This document shows, in pieces, positions 1 to 9,061 of a DNA stretch of 64,000 nucleotides. The stretch covers positions 62,001 through 126,000 of the forward strand of contig JBBROM010000003.1 in NCBI GenBank assembly GCA_038229415.1, in the 5' to 3' direction. Numbering within the stretch: the stretch's first letter is position 1; every line of letters starts with the position of its first letter. Source of the stretch: JANXUR01 sp038229415. Lineage in GTDB: Bacteria; Acidobacteriota; Terriglobia; Terriglobales; Acidobacteriaceae. The notes under the pieces were generated by a model, which searched no databases, was not told the origin of the DNA, and was given only the letters and a program-made list of their open reading frames with translations. Made by a program: the position numbers and the translations under genes.

Positions 1-113
1 CGCGGACTAGCTTCCGTGTGAGTTGGTTCCTCCGCTGTGGTCGTTGGCAGCGGTACACTTCCTTTTTGGCGTGCCGGTGCGTCCGCAAGTCCGGCAGAAG
101 GTGGATTCGAACT

Positions 114-1607
114 ATGACGATGCCCACGGATTTTCCGAGCCTTGCTGCCGACGAGATTGTTGAAACCGGGGAAGCGGTATACGTCGGGGACGACAAACTC
201 CACGAAGAGTGCGGCGTCGTAGCCATCTTCAACCATCCTGACGCCGCGACCCTCGCCTACCTCGGGCTGCACGCATTACAGCATCGTGGGCAGGAGTCCG
301 CAGGCATCGTCACCTCGCATCGGGGACAACTGCGCCAGCACAAGCAAATGGGCCACGTGGCAGAAATTTTCGGCGGCGACGTGCTGAAAAAAATTCAGGG
401 CACACTCTCCATCGGCCACACCCGCTATTCCACAGCCGGCGACTCTGCCCTGCTGAACGCCCAGCCGATCATGGTGCAGTCGAACAAAGGCATGATCGCC
501 GTGGCACACAACGGCAATCTGGTGAATGCCGCGTCCATGCGGAGGAGGCTGGAAAAAAACGGCTCGATCTTCCAGACCAATAGCGACACCGAGGTGATCG
601 TTCACCTCATCGCGCTGTCGCGCGAAACGAATTTGCCTAACGCCATTTGCGATGCATTGCGGCGCGTGGAAGGCGCATTTTCATTGGTTATTGTGACGCC
701 TGATCGCATCTTTGCGGCGCGCGATCCCCGCGGCTTCCGGCCGCTCGCCATGGGCTACATTCCGCACGGCGGCGAAAATATGAAGGATTCCGTCGTCTTC
801 GCTTCCGAAACTTGCGCTTTTGACCTGATCGATGCGATTTATGTGCGTGACGTGAAGCCCGGCGAAATTGTAGAAGTGAGTGCCGACGGTGCGCAATCGC
901 ACTTCTTCGAGCCCGCGAAAGAACAGTCGGCTTGCATCTTTGAGCACGTCTACTTTTCGCGGCCCGACAGCATCGTCTTCGGTCGCAGCGTGCATGCCAG
1001 CCGAGAAGCGATGGGGCGCCAACTGGCACGCGAAGCCGGTGTGGATGCCGATTTGGTGGTGCCCGTGCCGGATTCGGGAGTCACCGCAGCCATGGGCTAT
1101 GCCGAGGAAAGTGGCATCCCCTTCCGCTTCGGCCTGATCCGCAACCACTATGTGGGCCGCACGTTTATTGAGCCGGAACAGCGGGTGCGTGACTTCGGCG
1201 TGCGGCTCAAGCTGAACCCGGTGCGCAGCTTGCTGGAAGGTAAGCGTGTGATTTTGATTGACGATTCCCTGGTGCGCGGTACTACCAGCGAAAAGATTGT
1301 ACGACTGATGCGTAACGCCGGAGCCACTGAGGTGCATATGCGCATCTCGTGCCCGCCGACTGTTTCGCCTTGTTATTACGGTGTGGATACGCCGTCGAAA
1401 GATCAGTTAATTGCGGCCAACCACTCGGTGGAAGAGATTCGCAAGAAGATTGGCGCTGACACATTAGCGTATCTTTCGCTCGAAGGTTTGCGCATCTCCT
1501 GTGCCGAGGGCGACAAGACGGCTTACTGCACGTCATGTTACACGGGGAACTACCCCACCGATTGGGTGGATGTGGAGAGCATCGCGACGGCCGGCGCAAG
1601 CCGGTAA
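114..1607 (+). CDS. purF: Amidophosphoribosyltransferase (glutamine PRPP amidotransferase)
   Basis: Catalyses the first committed step of purine synthesis, moving glutamine-derived ammonia onto PRPP. The protein is 497 aa from the ATG at 114, which has an AAGGTGG Shine-Dalgarno about 10 nt upstream. The frame is open further upstream to 18, but that extension has no family resemblance. A 32-residue leader precedes the catalytic Cys in EECGVVAIF (Cys33 here), as expected for the propeptide-processed class. The PRPP loop VILIDDSLVRGTTS is near residues 379-392. A C-terminal CTSC motif and an upstream SCPP...PC pair match the 4Fe-4S ligands of the Bacillus-type enzyme. It converges on prmC with an 8-nt gap. 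No other purine gene is adjacent; purH lies about 16 kb away. Confidence 0.97.
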   Translation: MTMPTDFPSLAADEIVETGEAVYVGDDKLHEECGVVAIFNHPDAATLAYLGLHALQHRGQESAGIVTSHRGQLRQHKQMGHVAEIFGGDVLKKIQGTLSIGHTRYSTAGDSALLNAQPIMVQSNKGMIAVAHNGNLVNAASMRRRLEKNGSIFQTNSDTEVIVHLIALSRETNLPNAICDALRRVEGAFSLVIVTPDRIFAARDPRGFRPLAMGYIPHGGENMKDSVVFASETCAFDLIDAIYVRDVKPGEIVEVSADGAQSHFFEPAKEQSACIFEHVYFSRPDSIVFGRSVHASREAMGRQLAREAGVDADLVVPVPDSGVTAAMGYAEESGIPFRFGLIRNHYVGRTFIEPEQRVRDFGVRLKLNPVRSLLEGKRVILIDDSLVRGTTSEKIVRLMRNAGATEVHMRISCPPTVSPCYYGVDTPSKDQLIAANHSVEEIRKKIGADTLAYLSLEGLRISCAEGDKTAYCTSCYTGNYPTDWVDVESIATAGASR

Positions 1608-1615
1608 CGGAACTG

Positions 1616-2482
1616 CTAAGTTTTTCTCGCCACCGCGACCCGCGGAATTCCCTGTAAGTCGGGGACAATCCGCATCTGGACCCAGCGACCGTCCGAGGCA
1701 ATTAGCTTTCGCATCGGTTCTTCTTGGGTGTAGCCCATCTCCAGCGCGAACCAGCCGTGCTCTTTGAGTACAAAATGCATTTGTGGCAGTAAGCGCTCGA
1801 ATACTTCCATGCCGCTTTCACCGCCGAACAGGGCAACATCGGGTTCATGCTCACGCACTTGGCGTTGCACTCCCAGCGTCTCCTTGCGGCCGATATATGG
1901 GGGATTTCCCGCCACAATGTCTATTGAATCTAAAGCAACGCCGGTAAGTAAGTCGGCCTGCTGAAAGCTAACGTGATCAGTTAGCCCAAGGCGTTCGCTG
2001 TTCTTTCGAGCTACGTCTAATGCTGGTTCAGAAATCTCAGTGGCTAATACTCTCGCCTGTGGCAAAGTGTGCGCCAGTGCCAACGCAATCGTCCCGGCAC
2101 CCGTACCTACATCGAGTAACTGTAACTCGCCATCTCTACGATTTGCGTAATGCTCGCGCACAATCTCTAGCGTTGCTTCCACAACATGCTCGGTTTGCGG
2201 CCGGGGGATGAGCACCGCCGGAGTCACTAGAAAATCCAAACCCCAAAACTCCTGATGGCCCGTGATGTATTGCAGAGGAACGCCACGTGCCCGCTTGACC
2301 ACGATATCCTCGTAGTCTTCCAACTCCAGCGCTGTAAGTTGGCGCTCCGGATGCGCGATGACGTGCGTCCGGTCGCAGCCCAGCACGTGCATCAGCAACG
2401 TCTGCGCGTCGAGCTTCTTGTCGCTCTCGCGGTTTTGGGCAAGATACTCAACGGCCATCGCAAGGGCATCTTGAATAGTCAT
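1616..2482 (-). CDS. prmC: Peptide chain release factor N5-glutamine methyltransferase
   Basis: Methylates the Gln of the GGQ motif of release factors. The 288-aa length is normal for HemK/PrmC. The N-terminal half holds the PrmC helical domain and the PRPQTE motif (93-98). The SAM-binding LLDVGTGAG is at 122-130 and the catalytic NPPY at 193-196. The start codon overlaps the stop of the PaiB-like gene (ATGA), so the two are probably translationally coupled. It is the last gene of a minus-strand cluster that also carries prfA, which encodes its substrate. Confidence 0.96.
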   Translation of the reverse strand: MTIQDALAMAVEYLAQNRESDKKLDAQTLLMHVLGCDRTHVIAHPERQLTALELEDYEDIVVKRARGVPLQYITGHQEFWGLDFLVTPAVLIPRPQTEHVVEATLEIVREHYANRRDGELQLLDVGTGAGTIALALAHTLPQARVLATEISEPALDVARKNSERLGLTDHVSFQQADLLTGVALDSIDIVAGNPPYIGRKETLGVQRQVREHEPDVALFGGESGMEVFERLLPQMHFVLKEHGWFALEMGYTQEEPMRKLIASDGRWVQMRIVPDLQGIPRVAVARKT

Positions 2483-3111
2483 AGCTTTGTGCGCCTGCTC
2501 CGCATTACTTCCGCAACGGCCTTCGCCGACGAGTCATTCGATCCCTCAAGCTCTTCGACCACATTTTGGTAACTCTCGGGATCCCGATTCTGGCTCAACT
2601 TGAAGCTTGCCTCGAGCCGTGTAATCGTAATCTCAAAGACGACGATTCCTTTCAGATGAGACTGCAAGTATTCCTCCGGCAGCTCTTCCATCCGGTAGGG
2701 AGACGCAATGCCTGATTCTGCCTCGTATTGATCCACAAGCGCCTTCATTGTTGTGCGAAGTTCTGCGTCATCCGTCAATATTCGTGGCCTGCCGTAGGCG
2801 TGGACTGTAATGTAATTCCACGTGGGAACGTTGACATGGTTGTACCAGCGCGGGGATACGTAGCTATGTGGCCCCGAGAAGATCGCAAGTACGTCTACAT
2901 CGTCTCGAAATCTTTTCCAGATCGGGTTAGCAACGGAAACATGACCATGCAGCCGCTTCGTCCCGTCGTCATCCACCCGCACGGTAAGTGGCAGATGCAC
3001 AGCCATCATCTCACCATCCGAGTGGCTCACCAGCGCAGCGAAGCCGTGTTCGCGGATGACGCTGAGCATCTCTGCTTCATCGGCTGCGCGAAAATGTGGT
3101 GGAACATACAT
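2479..3111 (-). CDS. FMN-binding negative transcriptional regulator, PaiB family
   Basis: A 210-aa protein resembling the PaiB family, a split-barrel flavin-binding fold named after the Bacillus subtilis regulator of sporulation and protease genes. It begins MYVPPHFR and has the family-typical stretch VPTWNYITVHAYG in its middle. No separate HTH domain is visible, so a DNA-binding role here rests on the family name only. It sits between prfA (25 nt upstream on this strand) and prmC (4-nt overlap), where prfA and prmC are more often direct neighbours. No paiA-type acetyltransferase lies beside it. Confidence 0.85.
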   Translation of the reverse strand: MYVPPHFRAADEAEMLSVIREHGFAALVSHSDGEMMAVHLPLTVRVDDDGTKRLHGHVSVANPIWKRFRDDVDVLAIFSGPHSYVSPRWYNHVNVPTWNYITVHAYGRPRILTDDAELRTTMKALVDQYEAESGIASPYRMEELPEEYLQSHLKGIVVFEITITRLEASFKLSQNRDPESYQNVVEELEGSNDSSAKAVAEVMRSRRTKL

Positions 3112-3136
3112 TGCCTAGTCTCCAGTGCTTGATCTC

Positions 3137-4216
3137 TTACGCCGAGACCTCGGCGTCATGCTTCAGCTTTTCCGCTTGATAATGTGTTACTAGTGCATCC
3201 ACCATAGGTTGCAGGCGGCCTTCCATAAACTCCGAAAGCTGATGCATGGTGAAGCCAATACGATGGTCACTTACGCGATTCTGCGGGAAGTTATAAGTTC
3301 GTATCTTCTCGCTCCGGTCACCCGTTCCCACTTGTTGCCTACGCTCTTTGGCTAGCGCATCCTGCTGCTTCTGCTGTTCCACTTCGTAAAGCCGCGATCG
3401 CAACACTCGCATACCCTTTTCACGGTTCTTAATCTGCGATTTTTCGTCCTGGCAGCTTACAATCGTGCCAGTCGGAATATGGGTAAGTCGCACCGCCGAG
3501 TAAGTCGTGTTCACCGATTGTCCGCCAGGCCCTGACGAGCAGAACGTGTCAATGCGGATGTCCTTCATCTCGAGCTTGATGTCTACTTCTTCCGCCTCGG
3601 GCAGGACAGCCACAGTTATGGCTGAAGTATGCACGCGTCCCTGTTGTTCGGTCGCCGGGACGCGCTGCACCCGATGCACTCCGCTTTCGTACTTTAAGCT
3701 CGAATAAACGCGATCACCTTCAATCAGCGCGATTACTTCCTTCATCCCGCCCACGCCGCTGTCTGACGACGACAGCACTTCGACCTTCCACCTGCGCGTT
3801 TCCGCGAAGCGCGTGTACATGCGAAACATCTCCGCTACAAAGAGCGTGGATTCATCTCCGCCCGTACCTGCGCGAATTTCCAGAATCACGTTCTTCTCGT
3901 CGTTGGGATCCTTGGGCAGTAGCAGCACCTTCAGCTCTTCTTCCACCTTGAGGATGCGCTCTTCCAGTTGCGCAAGCTCCTGCTCGGCATAAGTGCGCAT
4001 TTCGACGTCAGTCTCTTCCGCCACCATTTTGCGACTATCCTCGATGCCGTGCTTAAGGTCTTTATACTCACGAAACCGACCAACCATCTCCCTGAGTTCC
4101 GAGTGCGATTTCGCCGCTTTCTGGTAGCGTGCCTGGTCACTTACTACTTCGGGCAGAGCGAGCGTCTGCTCGAGTTCCTCGTATCGAATCTCGGCTTGCC
4201 TTAAACGTTCAAACAT
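3137..4216 (-). CDS. prfA: Peptide chain release factor 1
   Basis: Recognises UAA and UAG stop codons and triggers peptide release on the ribosome. The protein is 359 aa from the ATG at 4216, which has TTGGAG about 6 nt upstream; a TTG four codons earlier (4228) is a less likely start. The RF1-specific PAT tripeptide (RVPATE) is near 187-189 and the catalytic GGQ (SSGPGGQSVNT) near 231-233. The downstream genes are the PaiB-like gene and prmC, which methylates this GGQ. A 15-bp perfect hairpin lies about 20 nt upstream of the start. Confidence 0.97.
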   Translation of the reverse strand: MFERLRQAEIRYEELEQTLALPEVVSDQARYQKAAKSHSELREMVGRFREYKDLKHGIEDSRKMVAEETDVEMRTYAEQELAQLEERILKVEEELKVLLLPKDPNDEKNVILEIRAGTGGDESTLFVAEMFRMYTRFAETRRWKVEVLSSSDSGVGGMKEVIALIEGDRVYSSLKYESGVHRVQRVPATEQQGRVHTSAITVAVLPEAEEVDIKLEMKDIRIDTFCSSGPGGQSVNTTYSAVRLTHIPTGTIVSCQDEKSQIKNREKGMRVLRSRLYEVEQQKQQDALAKERRQQVGTGDRSEKIRTYNFPQNRVSDHRIGFTMHQLSEFMEGRLQPMVDALVTHYQAEKLKHDAEVSA

Positions 4217-4236
4217 AGCGGGCTCCAACGATCAGC

Positions 4237-4268
4237 GGTAAGTTGCCAGAAGTTTCTGGCAACTTACC
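4237..4268 (-). promoter_or_regulatory. Perfect 15-bp hairpin in the prfA leader
   Basis: An exact inverted repeat, GGTAAGTTGCCAGAA then GT then its complement, lies between the DUF1385 gene and prfA. On the minus strand it has no T-run after it, so it does not look like an intrinsic terminator. It could be an mRNA-processing or attenuating structure, or a protein-binding dyad. Its function is unknown. Confidence 0.55.
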
Positions 4269-4333
4269 CGGTGTTATTGCTTAAAGTTACTTTTCGTGGA
4301 ATGAGGAGGAGGGAATATGGGCGGCGGGGGCCG

Positions 4334-5350
4334 CTAGGCAATCACGAGTTCGCCGCCGCGCTGCGCTTCCAATACCATAGCTTCGTCCAGCGCAACAATC
4401 GCGCATTGCACCTGTTCATCGGATGGGGGCTGTGTCGTGATCCGCTGCAGCCATAGGCCCGGAGCGGTCATCAGAGCAAACAGCGACCCCTGATGCTTCG
4501 CCGCAAAGCGGATAATTTCGTAAGAAACTCCGGCGATCACGGGAAGCAACACAATGCGTAATGCAAACTTCATCCAAAAGGTTGGAACCGGCAACAAAAT
4601 GTAAAAGACCATGGAGATCAGCATCACGGTCATCAAAAAGCTGGTGCCACACCGCGGATGCCAAGTTACAAAGCTCTGGGCCGTCGGAATATCCACCGGC
4701 TTACCCTCACTGGCTTCAAACGCGAACACCGTCTTATGCTCGGCTCCGTGATATTGGTACACCCGCTTGATGTCTGGGAACAGCGACACGCCCCAGATGA
4801 AGAGCAGGAAGATGCCAATCCGCACGGCACTATCAACTACATTAAATACAATCCAGTTAGTAAATGCCGGATGAACGTGCGTCATGCCCGTGGCAATCGC
4901 CAGTGGCACAAACTTGTACATAAAGATGAAGAATGCCAGCGACATGATGATGTTCAACGTCGCCAGCCATCCGCTGATTTCCAGTTTTTTTGCAGGCTTG
5001 TCAGAGTCAGTGGAAGTTGTTTCGGTACCCGATAACTCTTCCAACGCAACATTTGCGGAGAACCGCAGCGCCTTATAGCCGAGGGTCATGGCGAGGCCCA
5101 GCGTCATCACGCCACGCAGAATCGGCCAACCCATCCATTTGTGTTTCTCGCTCGGACGCTCCAGTGGCTCGGAGTGCCGCACCACCTCGCCCGACGCCTT
5201 GCGTACGGCAATGCCCCACGCGTGCGGCGAGCGCATCATTACGCCCTCCAGTACGGCCTGCCCACCGACGAGAATCTCCTCACCTGCTTCCAAGGCCGGA
5301 AGCAGTTGCAGGGCAACCTGAAAACGCGCGTTGGTTCGCCAAAATCCCAT
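4334..5350 (-). CDS. DUF1385 domain membrane protein (YqhQ-like)
   Basis: A 338-aa integral membrane protein of the DUF1385 family, whose biochemical function is unknown to me. The family signature VGGQAVLEGVMMRSP is at about 28-42, and RVYQYHGAEHKTVFAFE lies in the second half. Several hydrophobic segments follow (for example IIMSLAFFIFMYKFVPLAIA and TVMLISMVFYILLPVP). In many bacteria this gene lies just upstream of prfA, as it does here with about 117 nt between them. I see no clear Shine-Dalgarno at the ATG used, so the first 25 residues are uncertain. Confidence 0.9.
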   Translation of the reverse strand: MGFWRTNARFQVALQLLPALEAGEEILVGGQAVLEGVMMRSPHAWGIAVRKASGEVVRHSEPLERPSEKHKWMGWPILRGVMTLGLAMTLGYKALRFSANVALEELSGTETTSTDSDKPAKKLEISGWLATLNIIMSLAFFIFMYKFVPLAIATGMTHVHPAFTNWIVFNVVDSAVRIGIFLLFIWGVSLFPDIKRVYQYHGAEHKTVFAFEASEGKPVDIPTAQSFVTWHPRCGTSFLMTVMLISMVFYILLPVPTFWMKFALRIVLLPVIAGVSYEIIRFAAKHQGSLFALMTAPGLWLQRITTQPPSDEQVQCAIVALDEAMVLEAQRGGELVIA

Positions 5351-5455
5351 ATCGTTTGGATGCAGATCGCGCCGGAATGGCGCAAACCGGACAAATCCTT
5401 GCTCTAATTAAGGTTAGCCGCGTGGTTTCCTTAAGTCAAACGGCTCGGCAGGTGG

Positions 5456-6388
5456 CTAATGCGAGTGGTGGGCTTCCACTTCGGGCATGACGCAACCATC
5501 CACGGCGGCACAGGCGCCGAATTCAAACTGAATCGTGGTATGCCCAATCCTAAAATCGCGCTGCAACCGCTGATTGATGCCCTGCAAAATCTGCTGACTC
5601 GCCGACAGCGTGATGTCCTCCACTGCCACATGGCAACTCAGCGTGTGCGTCTGCGAGCCAATGCTCCACACGTGCAGATCATGGACGCCGCACACGCCTT
5701 CGACCTGGGCAATCGCCGCCACAATGGCGTCGGTCTCCATGCCGCGGGGAGTGCCTTCCAGCAGAATATTCAGCGTCTCGCGGATGATCCCAAACGCCGA
5801 CCACAAAATCATCGCGGCAATCGCAATCGAAAGCGCCGGGTCAATCCAGGTCTTTCCGGTCATGGCAATCGCCCACCCGCCGACGATTACCGCTGCGGTG
5901 GAAAGCGTATCGCCCAGCATGTGGATGAACGAACTGCGAATGTTCACGTCGTTACTGGACTTCCACAACAGCAGCGCGATCACGCCATTCATGACCACGC
6001 CCGCTGCCGCGACTTCCATCATCAGCCTTGGCTGCACTGCGACGGGAGCGCCCAGCCGTTGCACGGCTTCGTAAACGATATAAAACGACAGCGCCACCAG
6101 CGTGGACGCATTGAACAGCGCCGCCAACACTCCGGCGCGCTGATAGCCGAAAGTTTTGGTCGCGCTGGGCGGACGCGACTGCCAGTACACGGCAATCAGC
6201 GAAAGCAGCAGCGCCAAAAAGTCGGAGACGTTGTGCCCAGCCTCTGACAGCAGGGCCAGACTGTGCGACCGCACTCCCGCCCATGCCAGCAGCACAATGT
6301 ACGCTGCGGTGACGACGAGCGAAACCCGCAACACGCGCGCCGGCGCGCCATGGGAATGCGAATGTGAGTGGTCGTGGCCGGAACCCAT
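5456..6388 (-). CDS. Cation diffusion facilitator family transporter (CzcD/ZitB-like)
   Basis: A 310-aa inner-membrane exporter of zinc-like divalent cations, driven by proton exchange. It starts with a His-rich cytoplasmic segment (GHDHSHSHSHG), typical of zinc-binding CDF proteins. About six transmembrane helices follow. The two metal-site HxxxD motifs are visible as HNVSD and HMLGD. The C-terminal cytoplasmic domain ends in a short His motif (EAHHSH). I place the start at the ATG 18 codons inside the longest frame because the His-rich segment begins there. It is monocistronic or loosely linked to the DUF1385 gene (105-nt gap). Confidence 0.93.
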   Translation of the reverse strand: MGSGHDHSHSHSHGAPARVLRVSLVVTAAYIVLLAWAGVRSHSLALLSEAGHNVSDFLALLLSLIAVYWQSRPPSATKTFGYQRAGVLAALFNASTLVALSFYIVYEAVQRLGAPVAVQPRLMMEVAAAGVVMNGVIALLLWKSSNDVNIRSSFIHMLGDTLSTAAVIVGGWAIAMTGKTWIDPALSIAIAAMILWSAFGIIRETLNILLEGTPRGMETDAIVAAIAQVEGVCGVHDLHVWSIGSQTHTLSCHVAVEDITLSASQQILQGINQRLQRDFRIGHTTIQFEFGACAAVDGCVMPEVEAHHSH

Positions 6389-6462
6389 GTCTTTAGGATA
6401 GAGCCGCAAACGGGGTGCGGCAAGCGAGCCCGTCGCGAACAACCCCCAATGATGCTGGAGAG

Positions 6463-6795
6463 ATGCCTCGATTTAGAATAGCTGCCATGGATGCTCAGGC
6501 TCGATCAAAGGCAGAGCAGTATGCCCGCAACAAATACGCAGCCGCAGTTGAGAAATTCTCAAGAAAACTTGAGGATGACATCGCCACAAGCAGAAGAGAG
6601 ATCATCGCCGCCAGAAAAATGGCGATTGGCGGTGCGGTTTGGGCCGTCACGGCGCGTCACCACGCAAACTTCATCACTAGCTTGGTGCAGGCGAAGGTTG
6701 ATGCACTGCTCGATGGATACGACCTCTACTTTGTCACAATCAATGACGAGTTTGAAGTTGTACGCGTGCTACACGGGGCACAGCGCTGGCCCTAG
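6463..6795 (+). CDS. Hypothetical protein, 110 aa
   Basis: A short protein I do not recognise. The ATG at 6463 has GGAG 5-6 nt upstream; an inner ATG at 6487 is possible. The N-terminal 50 residues are charged and probably helical (RKLEDDIATSRREIIAARK), followed by AIGGAVWAVTARHH and a more mixed C-terminus. No signal peptide or clear membrane segment is present. It is transcribed away from the CDF gene and 83 nt before the EamA transporter. Confidence 0.55.
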   Translation: MPRFRIAAMDAQARSKAEQYARNKYAAAVEKFSRKLEDDIATSRREIIAARKMAIGGAVWAVTARHHANFITSLVQAKVDALLDGYDLYFVTINDEFEVVRVLHGAQRWP

Positions 6796-6878
6796 ACTCG
6801 GTGACTCGGTACCCCACACTCGTCCGGCGTTCTTTGCCAGACTAGGGTGGGTTGCACTCCTCCCGCTAAAATCAATTC

Positions 6879-7772
6879 ATGCCCCTGTTCCCTGTCGCTT
6901 CCGTTCTCGGACTCTCCGCCGCCTTTGCATGGGGCTGTGCCGACTTTTGCGGCGGACTTGCGGCGAAGCGCTTGCCCGCGCTCGCGTCTACCTGCGTGAC
7001 TCACGCTACGGCGCTGGCTATTGCACTCTCGCTGGCGCTGGCCACGCACGCGGTGGTGCCGCCGATGCCGGCCATCCTTTGGGGATTCGCCGCCGGGGCG
7101 AGCGGGGCCACCGCGCTCGCGCTCTTCTACCACATCCTTTCGCAAGGACACATGGGCCTCAAAACCGCCATCTCCGCGCTGGTGGGTGCGGCCATTCCTG
7201 CGCTGTTCGACGTGGCCATTGAAGGCTGGCCGCATCCCGTACAAGCCGCCGGATTCGCGCTTGCGGCGTTGGCGATTGTGCTGTTCACCTGGGAAGACGG
7301 TGGCATCGTCTGGGATCGGGGCATGGCGTTGGCCGCCGTGTGCGGCGTGGCGTTTGCCGGATTTTTTCTCTTTACCCGGCAGGCTGGCCCGGTGTCGCCG
7401 TTCTGGCTGGCCAGCTGCACTCGCGCCGCCGCGCTCGCGCTGCTGGGCCCGGCACTGCTCATCGTGCGGCCCAAACTGCCTAGGCAGGCTGAGGGTTCGC
7501 TCATCGCCACCGCGCCCGAACCGCGCACTGCGCAGATCAAGCGCGGACTCGCTATCGCCCTCCTCTGCGGCGTGTGCGATGTAGGTGGCACCCTGCTCTA
7601 CATTTTCTCCACCCGCTACGGGCGCATGGACGTCGCGGTCATCCTGTCGTCGCTCTATCCGGGGATCACGGTGATTCTGGCGTGGCTGGTACTGCGGGAG
7701 AGCTTCACCCGGCAACGCGCCTGGGCCATGCTGGCCGCGCTGGCTGCCGTGCCGCTGATTGCATCGGGGTAA
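6879..7772 (+). CDS. EamA/DMT superfamily transporter
   Basis: A 297-aa, almost wholly hydrophobic protein with about ten predicted membrane segments arranged as two EamA repeats (roughly 5-140 and 160-297). The second repeat ends in the typical pattern YGRMDVAVILSSLYPGITVILAWLVLRE. It resembles drug/metabolite exporters; the substrate cannot be told from sequence. No good Shine-Dalgarno precedes the ATG, so translation may be weak or the start slightly different. A strong hairpin follows the gene. Confidence 0.88.
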   Translation: MPLFPVASVLGLSAAFAWGCADFCGGLAAKRLPALASTCVTHATALAIALSLALATHAVVPPMPAILWGFAAGASGATALALFYHILSQGHMGLKTAISALVGAAIPALFDVAIEGWPHPVQAAGFALAALAIVLFTWEDGGIVWDRGMALAAVCGVAFAGFFLFTRQAGPVSPFWLASCTRAAALALLGPALLIVRPKLPRQAEGSLIATAPEPRTAQIKRGLAIALLCGVCDVGGTLLYIFSTRYGRMDVAVILSSLYPGITVILAWLVLRESFTRQRAWAMLAALAAVPLIASG

Positions 7773-7812
7773 CAGAGCCGGCCATGTTCTGCCAAACCGC
7801 AATTGTCGGCGC

Positions 7813-7848
7813 AAAAAATGCGCCCCGAAGAGGGACTCTTCGGGGCGC
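7813..7848 (-). terminator. Rho-independent terminator of the OmpA-domain gene
   Basis: A perfect 13-bp stem, GCGCCCCGAAGAG with its complement, and a 3-nt loop (7820-7848). On the minus strand it is followed by ATTTTTT (7819-7813), so it terminates the OmpA-domain gene that ends at 7881. On the plus strand the T-run is too short for a strong terminator of the EamA gene. Confidence 0.85.
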
Positions 7849-7880
7849 TTCCGCAAGCTAATTAAGTGTTCGGTTATGTA

Positions 7881-8783
7881 TTACTGGGCCACACTTGCGC
7901 TCGTCTTCGTCATGCCAGCTTCTTGCGCACTGCGCAGCAGGCTTATCTCGACGTGAGCGGCGGCGCGGCGATTGGCTGCGTCGGCTTCGGCAGGCTTGGG
8001 AGCGTTACCCATGCCCACCATGAAGATGCGGTACACAGGAATCTCGTGATTCAGCACCAAGTAGCGGACGACGGCCTCAGCCATCTTCTGCGAACTGGCG
8101 ATGGCGGTCTGGCCGCGTCCCGTGGAAAAGCCTTGCACTTCAATCACATAGCCGCGCTGCTTGGCCAGCGGAGTCGCCATTTCGTCGAGCGCGTCTTTCG
8201 CGGCTTTGCTCAGCGTGATCTGTCCGGGACGGAAGCGAATCTCGGTCTGCGCCACCGGCTTGTATTGGTCAAGATTGCCAATCTGCTGCTCCACGCTGGC
8301 CACGTGCTGGTCGGCCTGCTTGGCCGCCATCTGCGCGGCGTCGGCCTTGTGTTGCGCGTCCAGGGCGTGCTGATCGGCCATGGTGGCTTGCTGCGACGCC
8401 TGCTGAATGCCCGCCTGTGCGCGCGAGTCAACATCCTTCATCATCTTGGTGTTGGCGGCGGTTAACTGGTCGAGCTCGTTGACGCGGTCTTTCACCGGAG
8501 TCACTTCGCGCGCCACCCACTTTTTGCGGGCAAAGGGATTTACGCGTCCCCAGAAGCCCTCGCGCTTATCGGCGCCGAGCGGCTGCTTGCCGGTGGCGTT
8601 GTCCATTGGGGCTGGCTGCGCCGCCGGAACGACGGTGTCTTGCGCGGTAGCGGGAGTGCTGGGGGTGGGTTTGGTGGCGTCCTGCGCAAAGCCGGGCAGG
8701 GCGGCAGAGAGAGTAAGGGTCGCGGCTAGCGCAACGCGGGACAAAAACAAGTAGCGGGTCGTTGTAGTCGTCGTGGTCGTCAT
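7881..8783 (-). CDS. OmpA family outer-membrane/periplasmic protein
   Basis: A 300-aa exported protein from the ATG at 8783, which has a GAGGAAAG Shine-Dalgarno; the much longer upstream reading is not supported. The N-terminus is a run of Thr followed by a signal peptide ending about LPGFAQ. Then come a Pro/Thr-rich linker, a long Ala/Gln/Lys-rich probable coiled coil (about 105-190), and a C-terminal OmpA-like peptidoglycan-binding domain (about 195-290: TEIRFRPGQITLSKAAKD ... VQGFSTGRG ... NRRAAAHVEI). There is no N-terminal beta-barrel, so it is more likely a periplasmic anchor or cell-envelope tether than a porin. Confidence 0.85.
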   Translation of the reverse strand: MTTTTTTTTRYLFLSRVALAATLTLSAALPGFAQDATKPTPSTPATAQDTVVPAAQPAPMDNATGKQPLGADKREGFWGRVNPFARKKWVAREVTPVKDRVNELDQLTAANTKMMKDVDSRAQAGIQQASQQATMADQHALDAQHKADAAQMAAKQADQHVASVEQQIGNLDQYKPVAQTEIRFRPGQITLSKAAKDALDEMATPLAKQRGYVIEVQGFSTGRGQTAIASSQKMAEAVVRYLVLNHEIPVYRIFMVGMGNAPKPAEADAANRRAAAHVEISLLRSAQEAGMTKTSASVAQ

Positions 8784-9061
8784 ATAAGAGTCTTTCCTCA
8801 CGGATCCTGAAAACTGCAAACACGTTATACACCTGTTTGCTAGTACACGCCGAGGGCCAAACTTGCTCGGTTTACCGTTTGCTACAAAAAAGGATAAGTT
8901 GTTGATTCTGTTAGCTATTATATGCCCGAGCGAAAAATGGTGAAGGTGCTGCGGGCGGCTCTGCAGCATTGTGGCAGGAAAAGCTGCCCGAACCTGATAT
9001 AAAAATTGCTCACTTGCTCCGCTTAGTCTGCGGGGCACTCAAAGCTTCGGAGGCAATCACG

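Noticed and set aside
8784..9061. Possible small gene between the OmpA-domain gene and the M20 peptidase
   Set aside because: The open frames there are only upstream extensions of the two genes, without ribosome binding sites; it reads as a divergent promoter region.
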